64,000 bases of DNA from Buddleja alternifolia. Lineage: Eukaryota > Streptophyta > Magnoliopsida > Lamiales > Scrophulariaceae. A model generated the notes under the pieces. The model did not search any database and was not told the origin of the DNA. It saw only the letters and a program-made list of their open reading frames with translations. Numbering within the stretch: position 1 is the first letter of the stretch; the number at the start of each line of letters is the position of its first letter. The translations under genes and the position numbers were made by a program. This document shows positions 43,877 through 54,585 of the stretch, in pieces. The stretch is from assembly GCA_019426215.1 (NCBI GenBank), contig CM033403.1:7400012-7464011 (forward strand), in the 5' to 3' direction.

Positions 43877-45220
43877 CTATTTGATGTTCATGGTTGTGGT
43901 TGTGTTACAGAAGGTTCGGTTCTCACTTCCTGTGTAGATGTATCCTGGAGTTTCATTTTGTTTTTCGAGAACAATCTTTCTACCCGCTCCTCCTTCTTGA
44001 ATGAACTCATCCTCAAGAAAGTGGGCTTGTAAAGCTACAATGATCCTCCAATCATCGTACAGGTAAAAGAGGTATCCCATTGAATCCTCAGGATATCCAA
44101 TGAAACGCCCTTTCAAGGATCTAGCCTCCAACTTATCAACTTTAGTCTTTTTGACATAAGCTGGACATCCCCAAATCTTGATGTGATTAAGTCCTGGTTT
44201 CTTATTTCTCCATATCTTATATAGAGTCTTAGGAACGGACTTGGACGGACATCTAGTTAAAATGTGTACAACTGTAAGCAGTGCATGACCCCACAGTGAA
44301 ATGGGTAAGTCAGTGTAGCTGAGCATGGAGCGAACCACGTCCAACAGGGTTCGATTCCTTCACTCTGCTACTCCATTTAACTGTGGTGTCGCTGGAGTTG
44401 TGAGCTGTAATACTATTCCATTCTCTCTAAGGTATACATCAAACTCGTCGCTCATATATTCTCTTCCTCGATCCGATCGAAGAGTTTTTAAATGTTGGCC
44501 AGTTTGATTTCCACTAAAGCCTTGAATTACTTGAACTTTTCAATGGATTCGACTAATGCCTCATCAGGTACACTAGACTATATCTTGAATGGTCATCAGT
44601 GAATGTGTGAAGTAAAGGAAACCTCCTTGAGCCATTTCTCTAAATGGTCCACAAACATCAGTATGCACTAAACTTAAGATTTGTGAGGCTCTTTCAAAAG
44701 TCCTTGTGAAGGGGGATCTAACCATCTTACCTTTGAGACAAGTTTCACAAGTAGGATAGGGATCCAATCCCAATGGACCGATTAGTCCATCTTTTTCCAT
44801 TTTGTGAATTTTATGTTAGCCAGCATGGCCTAGTCTAATATGCCAGATCAATCTTTGGTTAACTCCAAGACTACTACGTTTCTTTTGTATAGTTTTCACA
44901 GAACACTCATTTTGGACATTAAGGTATTACAATCCATTTACTAAAGATGCAAAGCCTACTAATTTATTACCACAATAAATATTGCAATATTCATCAATAA
45001 AACAAAAGGTATAACCAAGTTTAACTAGAATGGGAATTGAAACAATGTTATTAAGCCCATTGGGCAAAACTAAAACATTATCTAGAAAAAGCAAATGTCC
45101 AGAATTTAAAAGCAAAGAGGTAGATCCAATTCTAGTAGCTGCGACGCTTTGCCCGCTGCCTACTTTGATCTTTACCTCATCAGGGCTCAGCTTCCTACTT
45201 CTTTCCAGATTCTGATTCAC
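43877..45220 (-). pseudogene. Copia-4 integrase and GAG-pre-integrase
   Basis: Three frames in order. 44927-45220 is the protease/GAG-pre-integrase linker (SGQSVAATRIGS, NNIVSIPILVKLGY). 44573-44800 has CETCLKGKMVRSPF and the first catalytic block HTDVCGPF. 43877-44344 is the C-terminal part (MLSYTDLPISLWGHALLT, YKIWRNKKPGLNHIKIWGCPAY, FIGYPEDSMGYLFY). Frameshifts lie between them. 44345-44572 should hold the second and third acidic residues but is out of frame. Confidence 0.85.
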
Positions 45221-45534
45221 ACAACATACATGAGTAATAGCTCCTGAATCAAGAATCCAAGAAGAGGAAAATATGGTAATAGAGCAATTGGTTTCAAAAA
45301 CATAGAGTTCTTTACCTTTTGCTCGTTTGTTAGGACAATCTCTTCTCCATTGACCTTTCTCACCACAGCATAAACATGTGTCCTTATTTCTAGCCCTTTT
45401 GTTCTTCCTCCATTGTGCTTTGTTGCAAGTCGTGCTGGATGCTCCCTCTTCAAGATAGTTGTTATTTTTCCTTCCTCATCCAATGGATTAGGAAAAGTAA
45501 TTGCCATTGGATTGTTCCATCTATCCGCCCTCAA
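45220..45534 (-). pseudogene. Copia-4 nucleocapsid and protease
   Basis: In the frame continuing from integrase, the minus strand reads a zinc knuckle CLCCGEKGQWRRDC, in which glutamine replaces the zinc-binding histidine. Then comes SSSWILDSGAITHVC, the Copia protease site with D-S-G-A. A shadow frame of 105 residues covers the same DNA. The histidine loss would be expected to impair RNA binding. Confidence 0.8.
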
Positions 45535-46122
45535 TTATTTTTGAGCAACTTTGAGTTTTTCCAGAAGCCCAGTTAATGAACCCTCAATGTCATTCATGTC
45601 AAAATTTATGACGAAATAATAGAACGAATCAGGGAGTGACTGTAGGATGAGGTCAAGTAGGAGATGTAGGTCCATGTAGAAGTTTAAAGATGTTTGTTTT
45701 CCTATTATGGTCATCCTTTTGAAAACGTGTTCTCCGACATCCTCTCCTTTAGTCATCTTAGTTCGGAAGAGATCTCTTGATATAAAATATCTAGAGGTCC
45801 TACCGCGTTCTTCGAAAAATTCATCCAAGTGAAGGATAATGTCTCTTGCATTTTCCATTTTATCATGAGACCTTTGCAACTCGAGGCACATGGAGCTCAA
45901 GATGTACACTCTTGCTCTATGGTTATCACAACACCAATCCCAACAAGCTAGGCAAACTTCATCACCTTCGTCTCTTCCAGGAATTGGTGGACAACCAACT
46001 TCCAACACATAGTGTATGGATTCACTGCCAAGGACCATCCTCAGCTTTGTGAGTCATTCTATGTAGTTCGGACCAGTGAGAATTGTGTTCTCCATCAATT
46101 TTGATAGTGGTTTGGGAGACAT
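45535..46122 (-). pseudogene. Copia-4 gag
   Basis: The natural ATG is at 46122 (MSPKPLSKLMENTILTGPNY). A TGA soon after replaces the conserved tryptophan of the YxxW motif. Beyond it 167 residues are open: DKMENARDIILHLDEFFEER, LFRTKMTKGEDVGEHVFKRM, LILQSLPDSFYYFVINFDMND. A TAA at 45535-45537 then separates it from the nucleocapsid. Confidence 0.87.
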
Positions 46123-46323
46123 TTTAGTTTTGAGAGAGAGAATTCAAGTAACTGTAGAAAATAAACCAGACTTTATTATTTTTTAGTAACTAAACTAAAA
46201 CCAAGTTTAAAATCAAGGACTTTGACTTATAACTTGGCTCCCACTACATTTTTCGAGATTCACACTCCCACTGGGAAAAACGGAAGTGATCGTTGTTTAT
46301 AACTTCGTGGTGGGGATTGAGTT

Positions 46324-46567
46324 CTTTAATTAATGTAATAGATGGTAACCCTTTAACGATATTTGGTCCATTACTTAATTAAAGTGATGTCCAACATCAA
46401 TCTATCCAATAGACGATCCAATCTTCTTTTTCCCATAACCCACCAAAATCGCAACCCTTTAACGATTTATAGGCTTTGTGAACTATCTAAGTTTATTCCC
46501 ACTAACTCCTCATAATCTAACATTTGAATTTCATCTTGCAACCCTTTAACAATATTTGGGGTGAAAT
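46324..46567 (-). promoter_or_regulatory. Three leader hairpins with a common loop word, Copia-4
   Basis: The word AACCCTTTAACGATATTTGG or a close variant occurs at 46347, 46453 and 46540. Each lies within an inverted repeat with different arms: a long one, 46324-46345 with 46368-46384; AAATCG/CGATTT at 46446-46468; and ATTTCATC/GGTGAAAT at 46528-46567, including one G-T pair. Confidence 0.5.
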
Positions 46568-47945
46568 ATGTCTCGATTAAGGCATCTAATGCACTTAATA
46601 AAATTGTAGAATTAAATCTTGATATATGACCCCCACTTACTGGGAAGATGCCATATACTAGGTTTAAATCTAAACTCTATTGAGTTTAGTGGATGGAAAG
46701 GACGCCTAGCGCCCCTTACTAACTCAGTATAATTTTTGTTTGGGAGAATTCATGTTCTAAACATTTATTTAAGTCTGACTTTGCACATTATTATATTTCT
46801 ATAGCGCATATTGATAACATACATGCTTCATACAACTAATGAACATGCATTGAAAGCAATAATAAATCAACACATTTATCCATGGGCTTTATCTAGAGGG
46901 CCCAAGCAAATGGACCAACATAAAAATGAAAAATAAGCCTAACTATTCTTCTTGGGCTCCAAACTCCTCTTCTTTTGGATTAATCTCCTCTTAAAAGGCC
47001 TATTCTATTTCTATCTATTACATGAAATTAATTTAACAACCTATATATAATTCTAGAAATATAATAAACGGACTCAAATCCGGTCCTTACAACCCATTAA
47101 AAAGAAATACAATCAAAAGAAAAACAACCTAAGCCCATGGCCAATGTCACCATCATATAATACATGCTCACGATAAATTAAAGCAATTATGTTGGTGATT
47201 AAGTTAATAATTAATTAGTCCAACTAATTAATTTTCTCAATAAAATTCCAAATTTTATTGGCACTTATGATAATAAATCATCTTGTGATAATTTATTATT
47301 TAAATAAATAAATTAATTAAAAATTCTCAAAGAATAATTAATTAATTATTTCACTTAAATAATTAATATTCAATAAAAACAATTTCGGCTCGATTTCATC
47401 AAACATTAATTACCAACCATTGGCATTTTTAAATTCAATTAATTAGGCCCAAAACTAATTTATTGAAAAATCCATAATTTTTAAATGAAACAATTTGGGC
47501 ATATTTAATTAAATCTGGGTCATCATCCTTTGACCCACCCAGATAATTAAAATAGCCCAAAACCCATTTATTTAAAAAATTGGACTTAAAAAATTTCAAC
47601 CCGACCCGCTAGGACCCGGGTCATGGACCCGGGCCCCCAATGGCTCGCTGTGCGCCAGGCGCACGACACGACATGTGGGCTCACGGCAATGAGTCGGGCC
47701 GCGCGCACACAGAGTGCGCTGTCTGCGCGTACGTTGTTCTTGTCGCGCACGTCGCGGGGTTTTTCCGATCCGATTCTCACACAACTTTGATTTTTCAATT
47801 CACATATCATCATACTACAATATTCATGAATTAAACGCAGAAAAATCATGGCTTTAATATCATAAGAACATATTCGAATAACATGCTTCAAAAAATTGAA
47901 AAACACATAAATCACGTATTCTATTAAATACGGAAATCAGAGATT
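46568..47945 (-). other. Copia-4 untranslated leader
   Basis: AT-rich, with no gene recognised. A GC-rich block at 47600-47760 (GCGCCAGGCGCACGACACG, CCGCGCGCACACAGAG) stands out. Frames of 60-109 residues here occur on both strands and look accidental. Confidence 0.6.
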
Positions 47946-47958
47946 GGCTCTGATACCA
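47946..47958 (-). promoter_or_regulatory. Primer binding site (initiator Met tRNA), Copia-4
   Basis: The minus strand reads TGGTATCAGAGCC one base inside the right LTR. Confidence 0.93.
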
Positions 47959-47959
47959 C

Positions 47960-49586
47960 TATTGGGATTTTTAACATAAATATGCAACGGAAAATAAAAC
48001 TTCCATGTGGTTCATCTCGATTTTGCATATTCAAATTGTGTTTCGAAATATGTACCTTATTCGCGAATTTTAGATTCTGAGCCAGAAATCCAGATCCCTT
48101 TTGAACAGCAAAATTCTCGCCGTCTCTAAATTGCCATGCCAGAGTCAAAAGCAAAAATCCTCTTCTTTTTCCTCCTTATATTCGGCTAGATGGAGTGAGA
48201 GAGAGATGGAAGATTATTTAGACCTGGAGAGAAAATTATGACTTAAGGCTTACTTTGATATTCACTTAGTATATTTATACTACTAATGAAAAACAAATAA
48301 CCTAAAAAAAACTTAGGCGTAGGACGCCCACTTAGGGCTTTTTCTAAGCCCTATGATTAGTCCATTTTAATTCATTTAATTATATATTTATTTAATATTA
48401 TTTATCCAATAAATAAATTAGTAAAAAAATTAATTAAATCCTTGTTAACTCTATAATTAATTTTCTCTAAGAAATTAATTAACATGTCAACTTAATTAAT
48501 TAATAAGATCATCTGATGATTAAGTAATCATTAATTTTGATATCCAATATCGAGAATTCTCTCAAGTCAATTTCCATGATTTTTCCTTTTGCAATTCCTT
48601 TAAGCGAGACTCTTTAGGTTCGTCTCACAAGGCAATTGGGAGGAATCCAAGAGGATGTGAGTGGCACCTAGCTAGACCCGTGGCTCACATCGTATCCCAA
48701 TTGAGAACGAATGGATAAGATCATTCCAAACCTTGTACGCTGCGAATACCGTATGAGTATAAACCTTTTATTCATATATCCCAGTCAAGTGAGAGTCATA
48801 GTTAAGTCAAACTCACAGGACTTGACCATATGCTTAGCTCATAATGAATCGAGGTCAATGAGTATACCTCCATATCTAACATGAGTATCTCTTTATGCTT
48901 TGGCCAAAGACGTTTGACCTCATTTATTCATGACTACATAGGATATTTAGCTCATTCACTTATGAGAGAATAAATCGCATTTTGCCAATCCGTTAAGACT
49001 GCTACTTGCCCATCAAGTCGTACTTCGAGGTCGACCCCACCAACGGGTGAATTGGATCAAACTGCTCTAATGACAGACTTGATGTCACAAGTACATCTTC
49101 AACTTGATTGCTCAGGTCTAAGGTTCACGCGTACCTATCACAACTTATCGATTTTGTCATTGCCTGTCAGTGAGTGAAAACCCACGTGACAAAACCGATG
49201 CGAATCGTGTTCGAACATATCAGTCTAACTGAGATGTCTATGATATAAATTCCCACTACCATTCCCATAGTGAATTGATTGACACTTTCTTTGTCAAAAC
49301 TTACATCATACAAGTCTCTATTCTGTATTGATGTCCAGTCAATACTTTGTTCGACTTGCGAACCAAACTTTAGATAATAAGGATCAAACTCTTCTAGTGC
49401 CATTCTTCCTAACCCATAAGAAGTAGAAGATTTGCCTTATTATCAGGGACTTTACGTTGTTTATGAAAACCTTAAAAACGCCTATAAGAAAACAACAAGA
49501 TAAAGTCTTATATTACGAAAAGATATTGTTTAGTTACATATCTATGTCCTGTAAATCTATCCTCTTTATGACATTTGAGGATATCA
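47960..49586 (-). repeat. 5' LTR of Copia-4 (right), truncated by CACTA
   Basis: Collinear with the left LTR except for the duplication. The terminal TG is mutated to TA (TATTGGGATT). It stops at CATTTGAGGATAT, about 19 bp short, where CACTACAAGAAAA begins. Confidence 0.88.
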
Positions 49587-50060
49587 CTACAAGAAAACAG
49601 AGTATCAGAGACCGAAAAATCGGTCTCTAAAAGCCAAATTTCGATTTCTAAAAGTAATTAGCGACCGAAATTTCGGTCTTTAAAATCCGACACTAAACGG
49701 CTCAACGCTAATTAGAGATGGCAAAAAATCCGTCGCTAAATTTAGACACCAAAAATCTTTGGTCGCTAAATCCGTTCAAATACAATCGGTCTCCAAATTT
49801 CGTCTCTAATCCGATTCTAAATCGGTCTCTAAATTTTTATAAATTCCGTATCTAATTCCGTCGCAATTTCCGTATCTAAATTTCGTCGCTAACCGACATA
49901 AAATCGGTCTCTAAATAAATGTGCTTTCCGTCGCTAACCCATCTCTAAATCGGTCTCTAAATACTTATTTATTATTTTATCTCTAAATATATATCTATAC
50001 TTCCGTTTCTAAATCAGTCTCTAAATATATATCTATAATCCATCTCTAAATCGATCTCTA
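49587..50060. repeat. CACTA terminus with subterminal TCGGTCTCTAAA repeats
   Basis: Next to the terminus about eight copies of TCGGTCTCTAAA or one-base variants occur (49619, 49671, 49789, 49830, 49904, 49949, 50012, 50049), mixed with CGTCGCTAA words. Such repeats are the transposase-binding zones of CACTA elements. Confidence 0.85.
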
Positions 50061-50475
50061 AAATTAGCACATCTCAATTATAAATGCAGCGTTTTATCCA
50101 CTAAATCCATGTCAAACCAATTAATTATAAATGATCCAACAAAATCAACAAGAAGTAATTACCACAACATCATAATCCCTTCCATAAAATACAAACAACT
50201 CATTCACACCACAATTTATATCTAACACAATATCATCGTAACACAACATAAGTCTAACAAAACATCATCTAACAATTATCTCAATCCATCCACTCTAACA
50301 TCCAACCAAAAGTGACAGATAATAAAATGAGTCACTAAATCATCCAAGCAATAAATAAAAATACCAACTAATGTTTTTCACCAAAACCACTTTATTTCCC
50401 ATGTCCGGACCCACCGGCATACTTATGGTTTGGCAATCCCGCTTCTTGAATCAATTTTCGTCACATTTCCTGGAC

Positions 50476-51680
50476 TTCCTACATCTTTTGCTCTACTGCT
50501 TCTACTTTTTTTTGAGCCACATCTTCTCTCTTTTGAACTTGCTCAAGTACTTGTTCCAACCTTTTCTCTCTCTTTTCCTCCCTCTTGCTAGTGTCTTCCT
50601 CCAACTTCATAGCAGTAGCTCGCACATCATCTACTACTTTTGTTATTTCATCATGAGACTCTCCTCTAACTGTTGAATTTATTGTGCTCTGACTATAAGT
50701 ACTAGAAATGTGGCTACGTGCAACTCCATACATACGACCCTTAGACGAGCCTCCAATCAAATCAGACCATAATGGAAGATCAAACTCATGTGGAGAGGAA
50801 TCAATGCAATCTTGTTTTGCCCTGTATTCTTCCTGCACAAACATATCACAAAGTAATAAAATCCCTCAACAAATCAACATATTCCAATAGACATACACAA
50901 AATCAACATCAAAGAAATGGTTATCTAATATCAAAATACATTACTAAAGTCACATTTTTTGGCGAATACCTCATTGAAAAAGTTTCATTGTTTATGTTAT
51001 TTTTTAACAAAATAGACAACAAAGTTGTGCTGTAAATGAGGTGCGAATATAGATTAAAGTCAAAAAAGCCTTTTTCATTATAATAAGTCATCACCAAAAA
51101 AAGTGTACCTCTTACAGATGATATGAATCACATAACAAAGAATATCATGAAATGTTATGTATACTTCTTGGAACCTTAGCTCAAAGAAATGATATTACCT
51201 TCATTTTCCTATGCTCAAACAATGTCAAAAAGACATCAATGATTAAAAGATACTCACACTAATTCTTTTTGATTTTATAACGACAAAATCCCCAATACTT
51301 TTTCTTTTGTGGGTATGCTCAAATAGCTCGAAATCATCCACAAGGCGCTTCAATTCGTTTTCCTACAATTATGACAAAAATGCAAATCAATGTTCAAAAG
51401 TATTGCACTAAAGAGATGAAAAATTTCTAAACTAAGCATACCAATTTTTGTCGATGCGCTTCACGAAGGATAGAACCACAAGTATGCTTCCCTGCCTTCT
51501 CGGTCATTCAATTCTGCCTTGCCTTTTCACATTTTTCTTCATAATCCTCCGTAGCCCAATGGTTTTGCACCAATTCATCCCATACTGATTTGTCCATCCA
51601 TTTTGGGCCTCTACCAATCAATTCTAAGATAACCATCATCATCTATGCGCCGCCACATCAAACTACGGTCTATATTCATG
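50476..51680 (-). pseudogene. CACTA-associated plant transposase-family gene (Ptta/En/Spm, Transposase_24 type)
   Basis: Three exons on the minus strand. Exon 1 (51680-51442) starts MNIDRSLMWRRIDDDGYLR, changes frame, then reads PKWMDKSVWDELVQNHW, a stop, and GKHTCGSILREAHRQKL before a GTATGC donor. Exon 2 (about 51364-51270) reads ENELKRLVDDFELFEHTHK. Exon 3 (about 50832-50476) reads EEYRAKQDC, DLPLWSDLIGGSSKGRMYGVAR and ends in a charged coiled coil. W-x-E/D-L-V, GGS-HTxGS-HR and LW-GG-KGRxYG are the family's landmarks. The frame change and stop in exon 1 make it a pseudogene. Exon limits follow GT/AG and coding sense only. Confidence 0.75.
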
Positions 51681-51859
51681 ATTTCTGCATTAATAAGTAA
51701 TTTTACGATATATTATGCAATTTCGCAATGACATACTATGAAACCTTCTTGCATTTATGGTTTTATTACTGTAAAAATTAGTCTCGGAATCAAAATTTCC
51801 CAGCTTCTAATTACATGTGTAAGTAGATCAAATGGTATTTATTTATTTATTTTTTACAG

Positions 51860-52177
51860 CTGAGAGAAATGGGAAGCCAATCGGCCCTGTGGTGATACCC
51901 TCCATTCAATTATATACAATTCAATGCACAAATAATTTTCTTACAAGTTCTTACTCATTAAATTAGTAACAATTTCTTATTTTTATAGCTAGATTAAATT
52001 TTCTTTCTTACCCTAATTGATTTATGTACTGATGATATCGTGTGGCTCATCTTGGTTGAATATAGTTCCATGGGGAATTCACAAGATTCTGAAATATGTG
52101 AAAGAATCGTATAGTGATCATAATAAATTACTACCTATATATGTTACTGAGAATGGTAAGTTTCAATTACTAGTTGA

Positions 52178-52211
<34 letters not shown>

Positions 52212-52585
52212 CATGTTTATATTGATCATTTTGGTTACAATGAGGATTAATTCGATGTTGATATCGACAATTATCTTATTTAATTAGGTGTGGATGAAGA
52301 TAATGATCCAAAGAAAACATGTACTGAAGCTTCTTGTGACCCCGTAAGGATTAAGTATCACCAAGACCATCTTGCAAATATTCGAAAAGCAATGAAAGAG
52401 TAAGTTCTTTATAGCAAATTTTAAATTATTTGCCTCACAACAAAAATATATAATAAAAAGAAATTCCAAATTTTCAGGGAAATATATTTTACATATTATC
52501 ATTAGCTCGAATTTTTCTTTACCTAAATTTGATTATGCGTGGTATTTGCAGGGACCGTGCGAGATTAAACCTTAACATCATATAG
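51860..52585 (+). pseudogene. Beta-glucosidase (glycoside hydrolase family 1) gene fragment
   Basis: Exon-like pieces in order on the plus strand: 51860-51891 (ERNGKPIGPV, after a TTTTTTACAG acceptor); about 52035-52155 (GSSWLNIVPWGIHKILKYV, ending YVTENG before GTAAG); 52288-52399 (GVDEDNDPKKT, then VRIKYHQDHLANIRKAMK); and a poor fourth piece at 52552-52585 that ends in a stop. YVTENG carries the family-1 catalytic nucleophile glutamate. Introns have kept GT/AG at two junctions; one acceptor is lost. Only the middle-late part of the roughly 500-residue enzyme is present. It begins about 110 bp from the end of the duplicated CACTA segment and could be a captured gene piece, or a gene relic hit by transposons. 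Confidence 0.85.
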
Positions 52586-53219
52586 TTACTACAAACAGCT
52601 AACATGCATATATATAGTAACAAATAATTTCACTTGGTCAATTAATCGAACAGTTGTTCTACAAACAGCTTTGCTTAACATGCATATAGTTACTTTAAAC
52701 CAACACAAACAACGCTAGGAAAAGGACACCTAATATTTCTACAGACTACAGTAGATCAAAGAAATTGCATAAATTAGTAAATCTCAAAGAAACACCAAAA
52801 TCGCAAACTCACGAGAACTCACCGCCGATACTTTTTCAATAATCGCTAACTCAAATGAATAGTACACCGCAGCGGAAATGTTAAGAACGCCTTGGAATTT
52901 TCCAGAAGGACGGCAGATCTGCACGGCGGAGAATGAAGAAGTTTCGATCGATCTCTCGCTCGCGGACTGTAACGCCGTTGTATTGCTTAGGAAATATGCT
53001 GGCGGCGAAGTTGATGCCGACCGCGAAGTCGAAGGCGGAAGATGCCGGCGATTTGGGGCTTTGGGGAAGACTGAGATTTGGCGATTTGGGGATTTGGGGT
53101 TAGGTTGAAATTTGAGAAATTTGGAAAAGGGGAAGACTTAGAGATTTTTTCAAGTCTTTTTCCGTATAAAAACTTAAGTTTGAGTTCAGTTTTTTCTTTT
53201 TTTCCCAATATAATATAAA
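52586..53219. other. Unassigned stretch with a GC-richer patch
   Basis: 52860-53060 is notably richer in G and C than its surroundings (GCGGCGAAGTTGATGCCG, CTCGCTCGCGG) and looks like a gene or leader fragment. Frames on both strands (52878-53108 plus, 52987-53235 minus) overlap and neither is recognised. Confidence 0.4.
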
Positions 53220-53407
53220 AATGATGTTTCAGCATACTACAGAATAAAATTGACTTAGTGCAATGGTAGATGGCTTGTGTGAGTTGAGGTGAGGTCTAGA
53301 GTTTGATTCTTGGTGCGCACTTTATTTTTTTTACTTTATTTTTATTTTTAATTTAATATTTATTTTCATTTCAAATATACATGAAAAATACAAACGAATA
53401 TAGATAA
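53220..53407 (+). repeat. tRNA-like SINE module 1
   Basis: An A-box-like TAGTGCAATGG (53256) and B-box-like GAGTTTGATTC (53299) are followed by a T-rich tail. About 180 bp of it matches module 2. It is a repeat unit, not a tRNA gene: there is no cloverleaf. Confidence 0.6.
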
Positions 53408-53821
53408 TCTATATTATTATATAAAGTGGGAGGTCTTTAGAAAAACTACCTTGGGCTGTCAAGTTTTTGGTGAAGTCATTTCTTTTCTAAAAATTTGACA
53501 AGTGTCCCCAAGTATTTTTCTTTTATATTTTATCTCTCCTATTTTATCTCACATGTTTTCTCTCTCTTAATATTTTTTTATTTCTATCACATCTCCACTC
53601 ATCTCCCACGTTCTTCTTCCCCCCTCCCCTCTTTTTGTCTCTTTATATATATATTTTCTTTTATATTTTATTCATTTAATGCTTATTTAAAAATTTAAAT
53701 GTCAAGTTTATTTAAAATTTAAATGTCAAATATTGTACTGCGTATTAATTAATTTTACTAAATTTGTTTTTAAGTTTCTTTTTTTTTTTTGCACACGCAT
53801 AGAGTGTGCTATCTCGACTAG
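53408..53821 (+). mobile_element. Non-autonomous Helitron, 414 bp
   Basis: The 5' end TCTATATTATTATATAAAG and 3' end CTAG lie between host A (53407) and T (53822), the Helitron target. The hairpin GCACAC-GCATAGA-GTGTGC (53791-53809) sits eight bases before CTAG. No Rep/helicase frame is present. It lies in the junction between two SINE-like modules. Confidence 0.87.
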
Positions 53822-53825
53822 TATA

Positions 53826-54005
53826 AATAATGTTTCAACACATTTGACAACAAAGTTAACTTGGTGTAATGGTAGGCACCTTATGTTAATTTTGGTGAGG
53901 TTTAGAGTTCAATTTTTGTTAAGCACATTATTCTTTTTACTTTATTCTTTTTTTAATTTAATATTTATTTTCATCTCAAATATACAAAAAAAAAATATAA
54001 ACTAA
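53826..54005 (+). repeat. tRNA-like SINE module 2
   Basis: A-box-like TTGGTGTAATGG (53861) and B-box-like GAGTTCAAT (53905), then the same T-rich tail as module 1 and an A-run near 53986. Confidence 0.6.
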
Positions 54006-54089
54006 TTTTTTCACAAATTAAAAAATTTAAATTATTCTTCTCATGGACATATTAAAAATTTAGACAATCCCTTTAACTCCATTGGCAAC

Positions 54090-54262
54090 TATTGTTTAAA
54101 CATTGCTTGTGGTGCAGTGGTAGCATCTTAAGTTTACATTCAAGAGGTTTTGAGTTCGAGTCAAGAAGTTTACATTTTTCATTTTGTTTTATTTTTATTA
54201 TTTAATTTTATTCTCATCTTTAATATCATTTTTATTTCTGTCTCAAATATAAGATGAAAGTA
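54090..54262 (+). repeat. tRNA-like SINE module 3
   Basis: The best preserved boxes of the three: GTGGTGCAGTGG (54109) and GAGTTCGAGTC (54152), followed by the T-rich tail ending CTCAAATATAAGATG. Confidence 0.65.
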
Positions 54263-54585
54263 TAATTTAATTTCCAGATAAGATTAAAAGATTTAGCTTC
54301 TTCTCGGATATATTAACAAATTAAATTAGACAACCCCTTAAAAATATACATATATATATATATAAGTAAATCTAACTCCTCTATATGGGTTTCAGGGTTT
54401 AGGGTAAGTTTAGGTTTTTGGGCTATTTATTTACAAAACACAAAATTGCTTAACGAACCTAACTCGAGCCGAAAAAACTTGTTCGTAGGCTAGCAAGACT
54501 CGATATAAATAATTATTTAATATTATTATTTTTAATATATACTATATATACTATATTATAAGTTATAATATATATTAGATATATA
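54263..54585. other. AT-rich junction sequence
   Basis: No gene. It contains two TA-rich runs (54348-54364 and 54520-54585) and the point where the Gypsy-2 left LTR is truncated. Confidence 0.5.

Larger units (their letters stand above)
38481..49586 (-). mobile_element. Copia-4: Ty1/Copia retrotransposon, broken
   Basis: LTRs at 38481-40433 and 47960-49586 enclose, on the minus strand, Met primer site, leader, gag, zinc knuckle, protease, integrase, reverse transcriptase, RNase H and polypurine tract. Solo LTR S1 sits within reverse transcriptase. The right LTR is cut about 19 bp from its end by a CACTA terminus. The left LTR carries a private 348-bp tandem duplication. Stops and frameshifts occur throughout. 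Confidence 0.92.
49587..51750. mobile_element. CACTA-1: En/Spm-type DNA transposon, one end
   Basis: It begins with CACTACAAGAAAAC, the canonical CACTA terminus, followed by subterminal repeats and a minus-strand transposase-family gene. No inverted partner (TTTTCTTGTAGTG) is found in the window, so the other end is lost or outside. The right limit given is where homology with the second copy (61717-62628) ends. Confidence 0.85.

Noticed and set aside
47586..47915. 109-residue arginine-rich frame
   Set aside because: Produced by the GC-rich block of the Copia-4 leader; upstream of gag and in several frames at once.
52878..53235. Overlapping frames of 76 and 82 residues on opposite strands
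   Set aside because: Neither has a recognisable domain; the patch is only noted as GC-rich.
53250..54165. Possible tRNA genes from A- and B-box matches
   Set aside because: No acceptor or anticodon stems can be drawn; the units look like SINE-type repeats.
54405..54425. Telomere-like GGGTTTAGGG
   Set aside because: Only about one and a half units; no array.
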